A DNA stretch of 64,000 nt from Candidatus Reidiella endopervernicosa (GTDB taxonomy: Bacteria > Pseudomonadota > Gammaproteobacteria > GCF-013343005): NCBI RefSeq assembly GCF_013343005.1, contig NZ_CP054491.1, positions 1,594,501-1,658,500 of the forward strand, read 5' to 3'. Under the pieces are notes generated by a model that worked only from the letters and a program-made list of their open reading frames with translations, did no database searches and was not told where the DNA came from. Within the stretch, counting starts at the first letter, position 1. Every line of letters starts with the position of its first letter. This document shows positions 1 through 9,600 of this stretch, piece by piece. The position numbers and the translations under genes are program-made.

Positions 1-1
1 T

Positions 2-130
2 CCCGTGCAGTTTGAACGCGAGGGTTACTACTGTCTCGATACGCAACAATCAGCCAATGGTGGTCTGGTATTTAACCGCACCGTCACGCTGCGTGACTCG
101 TGGGCGAAGATTGAGGGGCAGGGAAGATAA
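2..130 (+). CDS. glnS: Glutaminyl-tRNA synthetase, C-terminal end (partial)
   Basis: These are the last 42 codons of a gene that begins before the window. The peptide reads [10 protein letters not shown], then [12 protein letters not shown], which matches the conserved end of the anticodon-binding beta-barrel domain of bacterial GlnRS (family pattern FeReGYFc.D and FNRTvtLrD). The enzyme charges tRNA-Gln in the cytoplasm. The stop TAA is at 128-130. Two tRNA genes follow on the same strand. The assignment rests on a short stretch, but the motif is distinctive. Confidence 0.85.
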   Translation, partial: PVQFEREGYYCLDTQQSANGGLVFNRTVTLRDSWAKIEGQGR

Positions 131-190
131 ACGGGTTGTGAATTACGCTTGACATGGACGCCGCTTTTCCGCAGAATTCCCGCTCCGTTT

Positions 191-266
191 GGGGCTATAG
201 CTCAGCTGGGAGAGCACTTGCATGGCATGCAAGGGGTCGGCGGTTCGATCCCGCCTAGCTCCACCA
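191..266 (+). tRNA. tRNA-Ala (anticodon GGC)
   Basis: A 76-base cloverleaf with encoded CCA. The acceptor strand is GGGGCTA pairing with TAGCTCC, the anticodon stem is CTTGC/GCAAG, and the loop ATGGCAT gives anticodon GGC. The T arm contains GGTTCGATCC. It reads the alanine codon GCC. Confidence 0.96.
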
Positions 267-298
267 AACGAAGCAACAAGGCAGTGCCAGAAGGATTC

Positions 299-374
299 GT
301 CCCCTTCGTCTAGAGGCCTAGGACATCGCCCTTTCACGGCGACGACAGGGGTTCGACTCCCCTAGGGGACGCCA
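299..374 (+). tRNA. tRNA-Glu (anticodon TTC)
   Basis: A 76-base tRNA with encoded CCA. The acceptor strand GTCCCCT pairs with AGGGGAC. The anticodon loop CTTTCAC gives anticodon TTC. The T arm contains GGTTCGACTCC. It lies 32 bases after tRNA-Ala on the same strand, so the two are probably co-transcribed. Confidence 0.96.
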
Positions 375-380
375 TACAAA

Positions 381-410
381 AAAGGGCTACGCATCTGCGT
401 AGCCCTTTTT
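381..410 (+). terminator. Intrinsic terminator after tRNA-Glu
   Basis: The inverted repeat GGGCTACGC (384-392) and GCGTAGCCC (397-405) has a 4-base loop and is followed by TTTTT. A run of A precedes it, so it can also stop transcription arriving from narL on the minus strand. Confidence 0.9.
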
Positions 411-437
411 CTTTGCCTCAAATAAACTGCCCTCAGT

Positions 438-1097
438 TCAGGGCTTCTTACGATTGTTTTCGACTGCCCAGACCGCCGCTTCAACTCGTGAGCGCAGGTT
501 GAGCTTTTTCAGTAGATGTTTGACGTGCACCTTGACGGTGCCATCGGTGATGCCGAGCTCACGGGCGATCAGCTTGTTACTCAGCCCCTTGGCAATCAGC
601 TCCAGAATCTCCTTTTCGCGCTCAGTCAGTCCCGCCTCGTTGGGATCGTTGGGTTGGGTGTCTTCGCGCAGTGCCTGGGCGAGCAGCTCAGTAAGTTGGG
701 GGCTGATTGCCAGACGTCCCTGACCCGCCACACTGAGCTGCTTGAGGATGTCCTCCGGCTCCATGTCCTTTAGTAGATAACCGTCTGCACCAGCCCTTAG
801 GGCAGCGACCACGTTATCTTCATGATCGGAAACGGTCAGCATCACCACGCGGGTATCAAGAGACTCATCCGCCTTGATCGCCTTTAGGGTCATGATGCCG
901 TCCATTCCCTTCATATTCAGGTCGAGCAGAATCAGCTCTGGTTGTAAGGCTCTGGCCTTCTCCAAACCCTCCTCACCAGAGGCTGCCTCACCGATCAACT
1001 CCAGGGAGTCATCCATTGAGATCAGATCGGCGACGCCCTGCCTGAAGAGCGGGTGGTCGTCGATGGTCAGAATAGTGTGGAGGCCGTTTTCACTCAT
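438..1097 (-). CDS. narL: Nitrate/nitrite response regulator NarL
   Basis: A 219-residue NarL/FixJ-type regulator. The N-terminal receiver has the acidic pair in TIDDHPLF, the phospho-acceptor Asp in LILLDLNMKGMDG and the Lys in YLLKD. A LuxR-type helix-turn-helix follows at about residues 150-210 (LTEREKEILELIAKGLSNK, then GTVKVHVKHLLKKL). It is expected to bind TACYNMT heptamers upstream of nar genes when phosphorylated by NarX. Its ATG overlaps the last codons of narX (TATGAGTGA), so the two are translationally coupled. The gene is intact although its kinase gene narX is interrupted. Confidence 0.93.
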   Translation of the reverse strand: MSENGLHTILTIDDHPLFRQGVADLISMDDSLELIGEAASGEEGLEKARALQPELILLDLNMKGMDGIMTLKAIKADESLDTRVVMLTVSDHEDNVVAALRAGADGYLLKDMEPEDILKQLSVAGQGRLAISPQLTELLAQALREDTQPNDPNEAGLTEREKEILELIAKGLSNKLIARELGITDGTVKVHVKHLLKKLNLRSRVEAAVWAVENNRKKP

Positions 1098-3276
1098 AGT
1101 TGGATACCTGATTTGCTGTGGCTCGATGTGATGGGGTGAATATTAGCTCAACGCGAGTACCGCCGCTGCCGCGTGGAATAATGCGTAGTTTACCGCCGAG
1201 GCTGCGTGCACGTTCTTTCATGATCGCAAGGCCGTAGTGGTGGCGTTTGCCCGAGGCGTTAATACCGACGCCGTTGTCGTTGATCTGTACTGTAACGTAA
1301 CCGTAGGTGTCGTGCTGTAGATTAACATCGGCATGGCTGGCATTGGCGTGCTGTACGACATTAGAGAGTGCCTCACGAATAATCTGCAGCAGGTTGACCT
1401 CTTCATTGGCGGTGAGGCTGCAGCCGCCGAGCTGGTTGTTGAGCATGATGGAGGTAGCGCCACGCTCAGAGAACTCATTGGTCGTATCCTCCAGCGCGTG
1501 TGCGAGATCGGTGTCGACAATGCTGAGTCGGAAAGTGGTCAGGAGTTCACGCAGTTCTCGATAGGCGCTATTGAGTCCCTGACGCAGTTCACTAACGATT
1601 TTTCCCTGTGATTCACCCGAGCTGTTATTACTGATCTCATGATCAAGACGGCTGACCTGGATTTTCATATAGGAGAGCGACTGTGCCAGTGAGTCATGTA
1701 GCTCGCGGGCGATAACGGTGCGCTCTTCCAGTAGCGAGAGACGACGATCCTGATTAGTGCTGCGTGCGATATTGATCGCGATGGCGATATGGCTGGCGAT
1801 CGACTCGAGCAGGCGTTTCTCCCACTCTTCAACATGTTTCTCTTTTGGGATCTCGAACAGCAGTACGCCGTATTGAGTGCCCTTGTCGAGAATGGGGATA
1901 GAGATGATGTTGTCGCTCTGCGGGTTCTCTTTGGCCAGTTCAATAAAGTGGGTGTCACAGTTGCCAAAACAGGAGCCGCAGTTGGGAGGGGTACAGGTAC
2001 CAAGGTCGACGCTGTTAGGATCGCGTGTGGTGGCAATCTTATAGGCACCTCGTTTGCCATACTCAAATTTTGCCACATCTTCCGGGTCGGCCAGACAGAT
2101 GGTGCCGGAACTGACCCCCATCATCTCAGCGATATCACTTAACAGGGTGTTATAGGTCGACCGCTGACCGCCATGGAGAGCGAAGTGAGGGCGGTTAGTC
2201 CCGATAGTCGACGCCGTCTGCCATTCGTAGTTGAGGCGCGAGCGAACGACGAAGAAGATGCAGCACGGCTTTATGTCGGCGTAGAGTCACTGAGGGAGTT
2301 GTGTAGAGCCGCGAAGAGGTGATTACGCAACGTACGCAGGACGGTCAGGGCGCCGAGCATAAACGGTCCGTTAGTATTTGCCGCTTGCTTGGGCTGATGC
2401 CAAAACAAGCTTTCGCAAAATAGCGACTCCCCGGTCGGTCGGTGTTGAGGTGTTGATGGTTCGGGTGGTGTTATAGAGCAGTTCAAGTGAACGGTTGGTG
2501 CGTTCCAGATCGGCGGTCTTGGTCTGTACCAGGCTCTCAAGATCATCGTACTGTTGTGAAAGATCTTCGGCCATGACGTTGAAGGCCTCACCCAGCTGAC
2601 CCAATTCATCCCCTGAATTGTGTCTAACGCGAATGGTGAAATCTCGTTGGCCGACGTGCTGGGTGAAGTTGAGCAGGGCGCGTAACGGGTTGAGCACATC
2701 GGTGTTCATTAAATACATGGTGTAGAAAGCGACCATCAGGGTGAGAAACAGCGATACCACCTGGATCAGACGCAGGAACTGGATGCGTGACTCGGTAGCC
2801 TCCTCCAGCAATCCAACCAGTTTGTCGATCTTCTCCACAAACAGATCGATGGTGGCAAGGGTGGTCGGTGTCAGAGCCTTACTGCCGTATTGAATGCGCC
2901 CCAATAACATCGGCTTGATGCGTTGATGCCACTGCTGCTCTACCAATCTATAGGTGTTGGTGATGGTGTTATCGGACTCACTTCTGAGTATGCCGGTCAG
3001 ACGTGGGCTGTTGAGGCGCTGCTCAAACCCACTGATAAGGTCTAGGGTGTGGCCAGCACTGCCATCGATGCGACTCTGGGAGGAGAGGGTGAGGCTGCTG
3101 GCGATTCGGTAGGACTGCATACGCAGCGTGCCAGCCTGATTTATGGCTGCAGCCTCGCCCTCGGTAGTGTCGGCGATGATGACTGAGCTCAACATACCCA
3201 CAAAAGCTAGTAGGGTAATCGTGGCCATCGCCAGCCCGATCCGCAATAACAGTGACTTTTTAGCTTTTTCTCGCAT
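1090..3276 (-). pseudogene. narX: Nitrate sensor histidine kinase NarX, split by repeat element A
   Basis: Two parts of one gene: N-terminal 3276 to about 2432, C-terminal 2163 to 1090. The N part has a transmembrane helix, the nitrate-binding P-box (NQAGTLRMQSYR), a second membrane segment and a HAMP domain. The C part has a cysteine cluster (CTPPNCGSCFGNC), the phospho-acceptor His in ARELHDSLAQSLSYM and a HATPase domain (DNGVGI). With element A and one CG removed the frame joins as ..TPTDR-STYNTLLSDIAEMMG.., giving 638 residues, close to the family length (E. coli NarX 598). As it stands, reading from the start codon enters the element and stops after 301 residues, so the kinase core would not be made. 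Whether an alternative start rescues the C part is unknown. Confidence 0.88.
2164..2431 (+). mobile_element. Repeat element A (268 bp), inside narX
   Basis: The shortest copy, with several small internal deletions. It starts CTGACCGCCATGGAGAGC and ends GCGACTCCC. CG flanks it at 2162-2163 and 2432-2433. It has the GAGAG form of the 5' hairpin and the GCTTG/CAAGC form of the 3' hairpin. Removing it with one CG restores the narX frame. Confidence 0.9.
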
Positions 3277-3436
3277 CGAACTTCATCGTCTATTTGATGC
3301 TGAATAATAGCGTTTTTAATCGAGAAGGGCAGTGGTGATACCACCTATTATCTTGACCAGATATAAAGCTTATTTATTAGCAAAATCTAATTTAATGAAT
3401 TACCGAGTAATCAACAGGTTAACCCGTTAACTACTC

Positions 3437-3452
3437 TACCCAATTAGTGGTA
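3437..3452. promoter_or_regulatory. Candidate NarL site (7-2-7) upstream of narK1
   Basis: In the 295-base gap between the divergent narX and narK1 genes, TACCCAA-TT-AGTGGTA forms two inverted heptamers separated by two bases. One half (TACCACT, read on the minus strand) fits the NarL heptamer TACYNMT fully and the other misses only the last base. It lies 120 bases before the narK1 start. I saw only weak FNR half-sites (for example ATCAA at about 3467) and no convincing full FNR palindrome. Confidence 0.45.
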
Positions 3453-3571
3453 TCTCTTCCAATTTAATCAAGTATTTGCTCCCTTGTTCAGATCTCCTAG
3501 AGGCATAGACTCCGTACCTGACAAATCTTTTTGCGTGGTGAGTTCAACAAGGATTTTGGAGGAGGAAGAAG

Positions 3572-4834
3572 ATGGCGAGTTATAGAAAACAACAATTATC
3601 GGTCCTTACTATGAACACCGTCGGCTTTACGGCTTGTTTTGCCGTATGGGTGATGTTCTCGGTTATAGGTATACCGATCAAGACCGGTCTTAGTTTGAGT
3701 GATACCCAATTCGGCCTGCTAGCTGCAACGCCGATCCTGACCGGCTCCGTGCTGCGTCTACCGCTCGGAATGATGACCGATAAATATGGTGGTCGCCCTG
3801 TCTACTTCTGGTTGATGGCCTCGATCATTATCCCACTGTTCCTGATCTCAAAGGCCACTGAGTACTGGCAGTTCCTGGTTCTCGGTCTCTTTGTCGGTGT
3901 CGCTGGTGCCTCCTTCTCGGTCGGTATTGCCTACACCTCTCGCTGGTTTACCCGTGAGACTGCTGGTTTTGCGATGGGTATATTCGGTGCCGGTAACGCT
4001 GGTGCAGCACTGACCAAGTTTGTCGCTCCCACCATCCTGGTTGCTTACGGGTGGGAAATGGTGCCAGTTATCTACGCCATTGCGATGACGCTCGTTGTCA
4101 TCCTTTTCTGGATGTTTACCTACTCCGATGAGAGCCACAAGGTGGAGTCATCAGTCACGGTAATGGATCAGCTGCGAATGCTGAAAGACCCGGTGGTCTG
4201 GAAATATTGCCAGTACTACTCGCTGGTGTTTGGTGGCTTCGTTGCGCTCTCGCTGTGGATGACCAAGTACTACATGACTGAGTACGGCCACGGCATTCAG
4301 GATGCAGCACTATTGGCAGCAATCTTTGTCCTGCCGTCGGGCATCATTCGTGCGCTGGGTGGCTGGCTCTCAGATAAGTTTGGTGCCCACAAGGTGACCT
4401 ACTGGGTAATGTGGTCGTCGGCGATCTGCCTCTTCTTCATGTCCTATCCCCTCACCGAAATCTCGATCGCGACCCGTGATGGTGATCCGATCACTATGAC
4501 CCTCGGTGTGAATGAGTATGTCTTCACCGCGCTGCTGTTTGTGGTGGGTATCGCATGGGGCTTCGGTAAGGCGTCTGTCTTTAAGTATCTCTCCGATGAG
4601 TATCCCGACAGGATCGGCGTGATGTCGGGTGTGGTCGGTCTGGCCGGTGGTATGGGTGGCTTCACCCTGCCAATCCTGTTCGGTGTGATGCTCGACTACA
4701 CCGGTGTAGGTACAACCGCCTTCATGCTGCTCTACGGTATCACCATGGTCTCGATCATGTGGATGCAGTGGTCGGGTGAATCGCAGCGTGATCGTGAGAT
4801 GCGTAAACAGTTTGGCCCGGACGTTATGGAATAA
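3572..4834 (+). CDS. narK: NarK1-type nitrate transporter (MFS)
   Basis: A 420-residue major-facilitator membrane protein of the nitrate-nitrite porter family with about 12 hydrophobic segments. The family signature is present (GIFGAGNAGAAL at about residue 135), as are an Arg in LRLPLGMMTDKYGGRP (helix 2) and a second MFS loop (GGWLSDKFGAHKV). It imports nitrate, probably with protons in NarK1-type proteins, for the cytoplasmic nitrate reductase. The strong Shine-Dalgarno GGAGGAGG precedes ATG 3572. It is the first gene of narK1-narK2-narGHJI and lies 53 bases before narK2. Confidence 0.92.
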   Translation: MASYRKQQLSVLTMNTVGFTACFAVWVMFSVIGIPIKTGLSLSDTQFGLLAATPILTGSVLRLPLGMMTDKYGGRPVYFWLMASIIIPLFLISKATEYWQFLVLGLFVGVAGASFSVGIAYTSRWFTRETAGFAMGIFGAGNAGAALTKFVAPTILVAYGWEMVPVIYAIAMTLVVILFWMFTYSDESHKVESSVTVMDQLRMLKDPVVWKYCQYYSLVFGGFVALSLWMTKYYMTEYGHGIQDAALLAAIFVLPSGIIRALGGWLSDKFGAHKVTYWVMWSSAICLFFMSYPLTEISIATRDGDPITMTLGVNEYVFTALLFVVGIAWGFGKASVFKYLSDEYPDRIGVMSGVVGLAGGMGGFTLPILFGVMLDYTGVGTTAFMLLYGITMVSIMWMQWSGESQRDREMRKQFGPDVME

Positions 4835-4887
4835 CCGGGTGTTTGGTAAGTAACAAAAGTTCCTTTCATAAATTGAGGATATAAAAT

Positions 4888-6492
4888 ATGGCTGATATAA
4901 GAGAGTGGAACCCAGAAGATGATGGCTTCTGGGAATCGAAAGGCAAGAGTATTGCCAATCGAAATTTGTGGATCTCGATCCCAAGCCTGTTGAGTGGCTT
5001 TGCGGTCTGGCTCTACTGGGGCATCATTACTGTACAGATGCTAAATCTGGGCTTCCCGTTTGCCAAGGCTGAGCTCTTTACGCTGGCTGCGATCGCCGGT
5101 CTGACCGGTGCAACGCTACGTATACCTAATAGCTTCTTTATCCGTATCGCGGGTGGTCGAAATACCATCTTCTTTACAACCGCACTGCTGATGATTCCAG
5201 CCATCGGTGCTGGTATCGCACTGCAGGATAAGAACACGCCGCTGTGGGTGTTCCAGATCCTCGCCTTCCTCTCCGGCTTCGGTGGCGGTAACTTCGCCTC
5301 TTCGATGTCCAACATCAGTTTCTTCTTTCCGAAGCGGATGCAGGGTCTGGCGCTGGGTCTGAATGCAGGTCTGGGTAATGCCGGTGTAACCACCATGCAG
5401 ATCGTGGTTCCTCTGGTAATGACCTTCGGTATCTTTGGCGGTGAGGCGATGATCCTGGAGAACACCTCAGGCACCCTGATCGGTAAGATCCCTGCCGGTA
5501 CCGAGACCTATATCCACAACGCCGGTTTCGTCTGGTTGCTGCTGCTGATACCGCTCGCATTCGCTGGCTGGTTCGGTATGAACAACCTGCGTACTGAAGA
5601 GGTCTCACCACACATCGGTTCACCGATTGGTGCGATGTCGAAGATCGCCGGTATGCTGATGATTGGTTTCGTCACTGCAGCGATTGGTCTCTACATCATC
5701 CTGCCAGCACCTACGGGTCTTGGAGCGCCGGGTTGGGCCAAGTGGCCTGTTATTGCCGGTATCCTCTTCACCACTGTTATGTTGATGAAGATGATCCCGG
5801 GCGACATCAAGCCTAATCTGCAGCGTCAGTTCAAGATCTTCGGTAACAAACACACCTGGGTTATGAGCATTATCTACACCATGACCTTCGGTAGCTTCAT
5901 CGGTTACTCGGCCGGTTTCGCCCTGGCTATCAAGGTAGTGTTTGGCTTCCAGCATGTTGAGATTAACGGCCTGATGACCCATGACCTGGCTAATCCGAAT
6001 GGTCCTTCGGCTCTGATGTACGCCTGGATGGGTCCATTTATCGGTGCGCTGATTCGCCCAGTGGGTGGTTGGATCTCCGATAAGGTGGGTGGTGCCAAGG
6101 TAACTCAGGTTGTTGCGATTGTGATGATTGCCAGCGCCTTTGGTGTTGCGCACTTCCTCAAGGCGGCCTACCAGTCGGCAACCCCTGAAGAGTTCTTTGT
6201 ACCCTTCTTTGTACTGTTCCTGGTTCTGTTTGCTGCTACCGGTATCGGTAACGGCTCTACCTTCCGCACCATCGCGATGGTCTTCCCTAAAGAGCAGGCG
6301 GGTCCTGTACTCGGCTGGACTTCAGCGGTAGCGGCCTACGGCGCCTTCATTATTCCTAAGGTGTTTGGTGAGCAGATCAAGGCAACCACTCCAGAGAATG
6401 CACTCTACGGCTTCGCAGTCTTCTACGCGGTCTGTCTGGTGCTCAACTGGTGGTACTACCTCGGTCCAAAGGCGGAAATCAAGAATCCTTAG
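4888..6492 (+). CDS. narK: NarK2-type nitrate/nitrite antiporter (MFS)
   Basis: A 534-residue MFS transporter, longer than NarK1 because of inserted loops around residues 185-215 and 355-375. It has the nitrate-porter motif GLNAGLGNAGVTTMQ and a second half signature near GIGNGSTFRTIAMVF. A pair of dissimilar NarK proteins ahead of narG is common in denitrifiers, where NarK2 types exchange nitrate for nitrite. Start ATG 4888 follows GAGGATATAAA. A 160-base gap before narG holds GTGCACCAC and GTGGTGC repeats but no clear terminator, so read-through into narG is likely. Confidence 0.9.
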   Translation: MADIREWNPEDDGFWESKGKSIANRNLWISIPSLLSGFAVWLYWGIITVQMLNLGFPFAKAELFTLAAIAGLTGATLRIPNSFFIRIAGGRNTIFFTTALLMIPAIGAGIALQDKNTPLWVFQILAFLSGFGGGNFASSMSNISFFFPKRMQGLALGLNAGLGNAGVTTMQIVVPLVMTFGIFGGEAMILENTSGTLIGKIPAGTETYIHNAGFVWLLLLIPLAFAGWFGMNNLRTEEVSPHIGSPIGAMSKIAGMLMIGFVTAAIGLYIILPAPTGLGAPGWAKWPVIAGILFTTVMLMKMIPGDIKPNLQRQFKIFGNKHTWVMSIIYTMTFGSFIGYSAGFALAIKVVFGFQHVEINGLMTHDLANPNGPSALMYAWMGPFIGALIRPVGGWISDKVGGAKVTQVVAIVMIASAFGVAHFLKAAYQSATPEEFFVPFFVLFLVLFAATGIGNGSTFRTIAMVFPKEQAGPVLGWTSAVAAYGAFIIPKVFGEQIKATTPENALYGFAVFYAVCLVLNWWYYLGPKAEIKNP

Positions 6493-6652
6493 GCAACAGA
6501 GTAAGTTGCCCCTTTGAAAAATGTCGGGGTGGCTTTGTAAAAGTTTGGGTGCACCACACCTCTCTACGTCGCTTCCACCGTGGTGCTTACAGACAGCTGC
6601 AAAGTCGTCCCGCCTTTAATTTTTAGAAGTTCGGTGAGTTAGGAGAAGAGCA

Positions 6653-9600
6653 ATGAGTCATTTTCTCGACCGGTTAAAGTTTTTTACCAAGTCGGAAGAG
6701 TCGTTCTCGAAGGGTCACGGTATCGTGACCACCGATGATCGACAGTGGGAGGATGCCTATCGAAACCGCTGGCGTTTCGACAAGGTAGTCCGGTCTACAC
6801 ATGGTGTTAACTGCACCGGTGGTTGTTCATGGAAGATTCATGTCAAAAACGGTCTGGTCGCATTTGAGATGCAGCAGACTGACTATCCGCGTACCCGTCC
6901 CGATCTGCCAAACCATGAACCTCGTGGTTGTCAGCGTGGCGCCAGTTTCTCCTGGTACCTCTATAGCCCACACCGCATCAAGTACCCGCTGGTACGTGGT
7001 CGTCTGGCTGAGATGTATCGTAAAGAACGCGCAACCGGTAAAGATCCGGTAGAGGCTTGGGAGGCGATTCAGTCTGATCCCGAGAAGCGCAAGAAATATG
7101 TGGCAGTTCGTGGCCTTGGCGGCTTCATTCGCACCACCTGGGATGAGATTACCGAGATCACCGCAGCGGCCAACGTCTACACCATCAAGAAGTGGGGCCC
7201 GGATCGTATCTACGGTTTCTCTCCCATTCCTGCCATGTCGATGATCAGCTACGCGGCCGGTTCGCGTTACCTGTCACTGATCGGTGGTGCCTGTGGTTCC
7301 TTCTACGATTGGTATTGTGATCTACCTGCCGCATCTCCTCAGGTGTGGGGTGAGCAGACCGACGTACCGGAAGCGGCCGACTGGTACAACTCCAAGTACA
7401 TTATTATCACCGGCGCTAACCTGCCGATGACCCGTACCCCCGATGCTCATTTTGCAATCGAGTCGCGTTATAACGGCACCAAGATTGTTTCAATGGCACC
7501 TGACTATGCAGAGTTCGTTAAGTTTGCCGATCTCTGGATGCCAGTTCGTCAGGGAACGGATGCAGCTGCCTTCATGTCGATGACACATGTAGCACTGAAC
7601 GAATTCCATATTAAACAGCAGGACCCGTACTTCACTGAATACGCCAAGAACTACACCGATATGCCGATGCAGGTGATGCTGCGTAAGGATGGTGATCGTT
7701 ACGTTTCGGATCGTTTCCTACGCGCCTCTGACTTCGACAGCAATATGAGGCAGGAGAACAACCCCGAGTGGAAGACGGTGGTCTACGATTCGAAGAGCAG
7801 CAGCTTTGTCTGCCCGAACGGCTCACTCGGCTTCCGCTGGGGCGAGGAGGGCAAGTGGAACACGCTGCAGAAGAACGCCGCTGACCAGTCCGATATCGAT
7901 GCGGAGCTCTCCTGCATGGATAGCCGTGACGAGGTTGTGACCATGGCCTTCCCTCACTTCTCTCCGGGTGAAGATGATGTGATCCTGCGCAACGTTCCTG
8001 CACGCAGAATCTCTATCGATGGTGAGGAGACCTACGTCACCTCGGTCTATGATATGCAGATTGCACAGTACGGTATCGATCGTGGCCTCGGCGATAACAC
8101 CGCCAAGGGTTATGACGACGCATCCTGTGCCTATACCCCAGCGTGGGGCGAGAAGCACACCGGTATCAAGGCCGCTGACTTGGAACGTACCGGTCGCGAG
8201 TTTGCCGAGAACGCCTCCAAGACCAAGGGTAAGTCAATGGTCATCATGGGCGCGGCGATCAACCACTGGTACCACAACGATATGGCCTATCGCAGCATCA
8301 TGAACATGCTGCACATCTGTGGCTGTATCGGTCAGACCGGCGGTGGCTGGGCTCACTACGTGGGTCAGGAGAAACTGCGTCCACAGGCCGGTTGGGCACC
8401 CATCGCGTTTGCACTCGATTGGCATCGTCCACCACGTCACATGAACTCGACCACCTACTGGTATTTCCATACCGATCAGTGGCGCTATGAGAAGGTCGAT
8501 GCCGATAGCATCATGTCACCGACTGCTAAGGGTAAGTACAAGGGACACATGCTGGCCGACTACAACGTCGTCTCACAGCGTCTCGGTTGGCTGCCTTCAG
8601 CGCCGCACTTCAACAAGAACCCTCTCGATATCGTCAAGGCGGCCGAGGCGGCCGGTGCGACCGATGAGGCGGGTGTCTCGCAGTATATGTCTGAGCAGCT
8701 CAAGAGCGGCGATATGGCCTTTGCCTGTGAAGATATCGATGCCGAAGAGAATCATCCTCGTAACCTCTTCGTCTGGCGTGCCAACCTGCTCGGTTGTTCG
8801 GCCAAGGGCCATGAGTACTTCCTCAAGCATCTGGTCGGCGCACAGAACGGCGTTATGCAGGAGGGTACAGAGGGTGCCAACTCGAAGGAGATCAAGTGGC
8901 GCGAGAAGTCACCATCAGGAAAGCTCGATCTGATGGTCGACATCAACTTCCGTCTCAACTCGACCGGTGCCTACTCCGATATCATCATGCCGACCGCTAC
9001 CTGGTATGAGAAGTCGGATCTGAACACCACCGACATGCACCCCTTCGTCCATCCTCTCGATGCGGCGATCGATCCGGCCTTCGAATCTAAGACCGATTGG
9101 CAGATCTTCAAGGTCATTGCCAAGAAGTTCTCTGAGTTGGCTGAGACTCATCTGGGTGTACAGAAGGATGTCGTATCACTGCCGATGCAGCACGATAGCC
9201 CGATGGCAATGGGACAGGCGTTTGGTGAGGTTAAGGATTGGAAACGCGGTGAGTGTGACCTGATTCCTGGTAAGACCGCACCGCTGTTCAAGGTGGTCGA
9301 ACGTGACTACCCCAACACCTACAAGAAGTACGCCTCGGTTGGCCCGCTGATGAACAAGCTGGGCAATAACATCAAGGGCCTCGACTGGAATACCGATCTT
9401 GAGATCGACCAGCTTTGCGAGCTCAACGGTGTGATTACCGATGAGGGTGTCTCCAAGGGACGTCCCTCACTCGAAGAGGATATCGCGGTCTGCGATACCG
9501 TTCTGCAGATGGCGCCAGAGACTAACGGTGAGGTTGCTCACAAGTCCTGGTCGGCACTCAGCAAGAAGACCGGTATCGATCACAGCCACCTCTACGAAGG

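Noticed and set aside
143-337. Reading frame across the two tRNA genes
   Set aside because: It overlaps tRNA-Ala and tRNA-Glu and is a shadow.
6493-6652. Terminator between narK2 and narG
   Set aside because: The GTGCACCAC/GTGGTGC repeats are far apart and no T-run follows.
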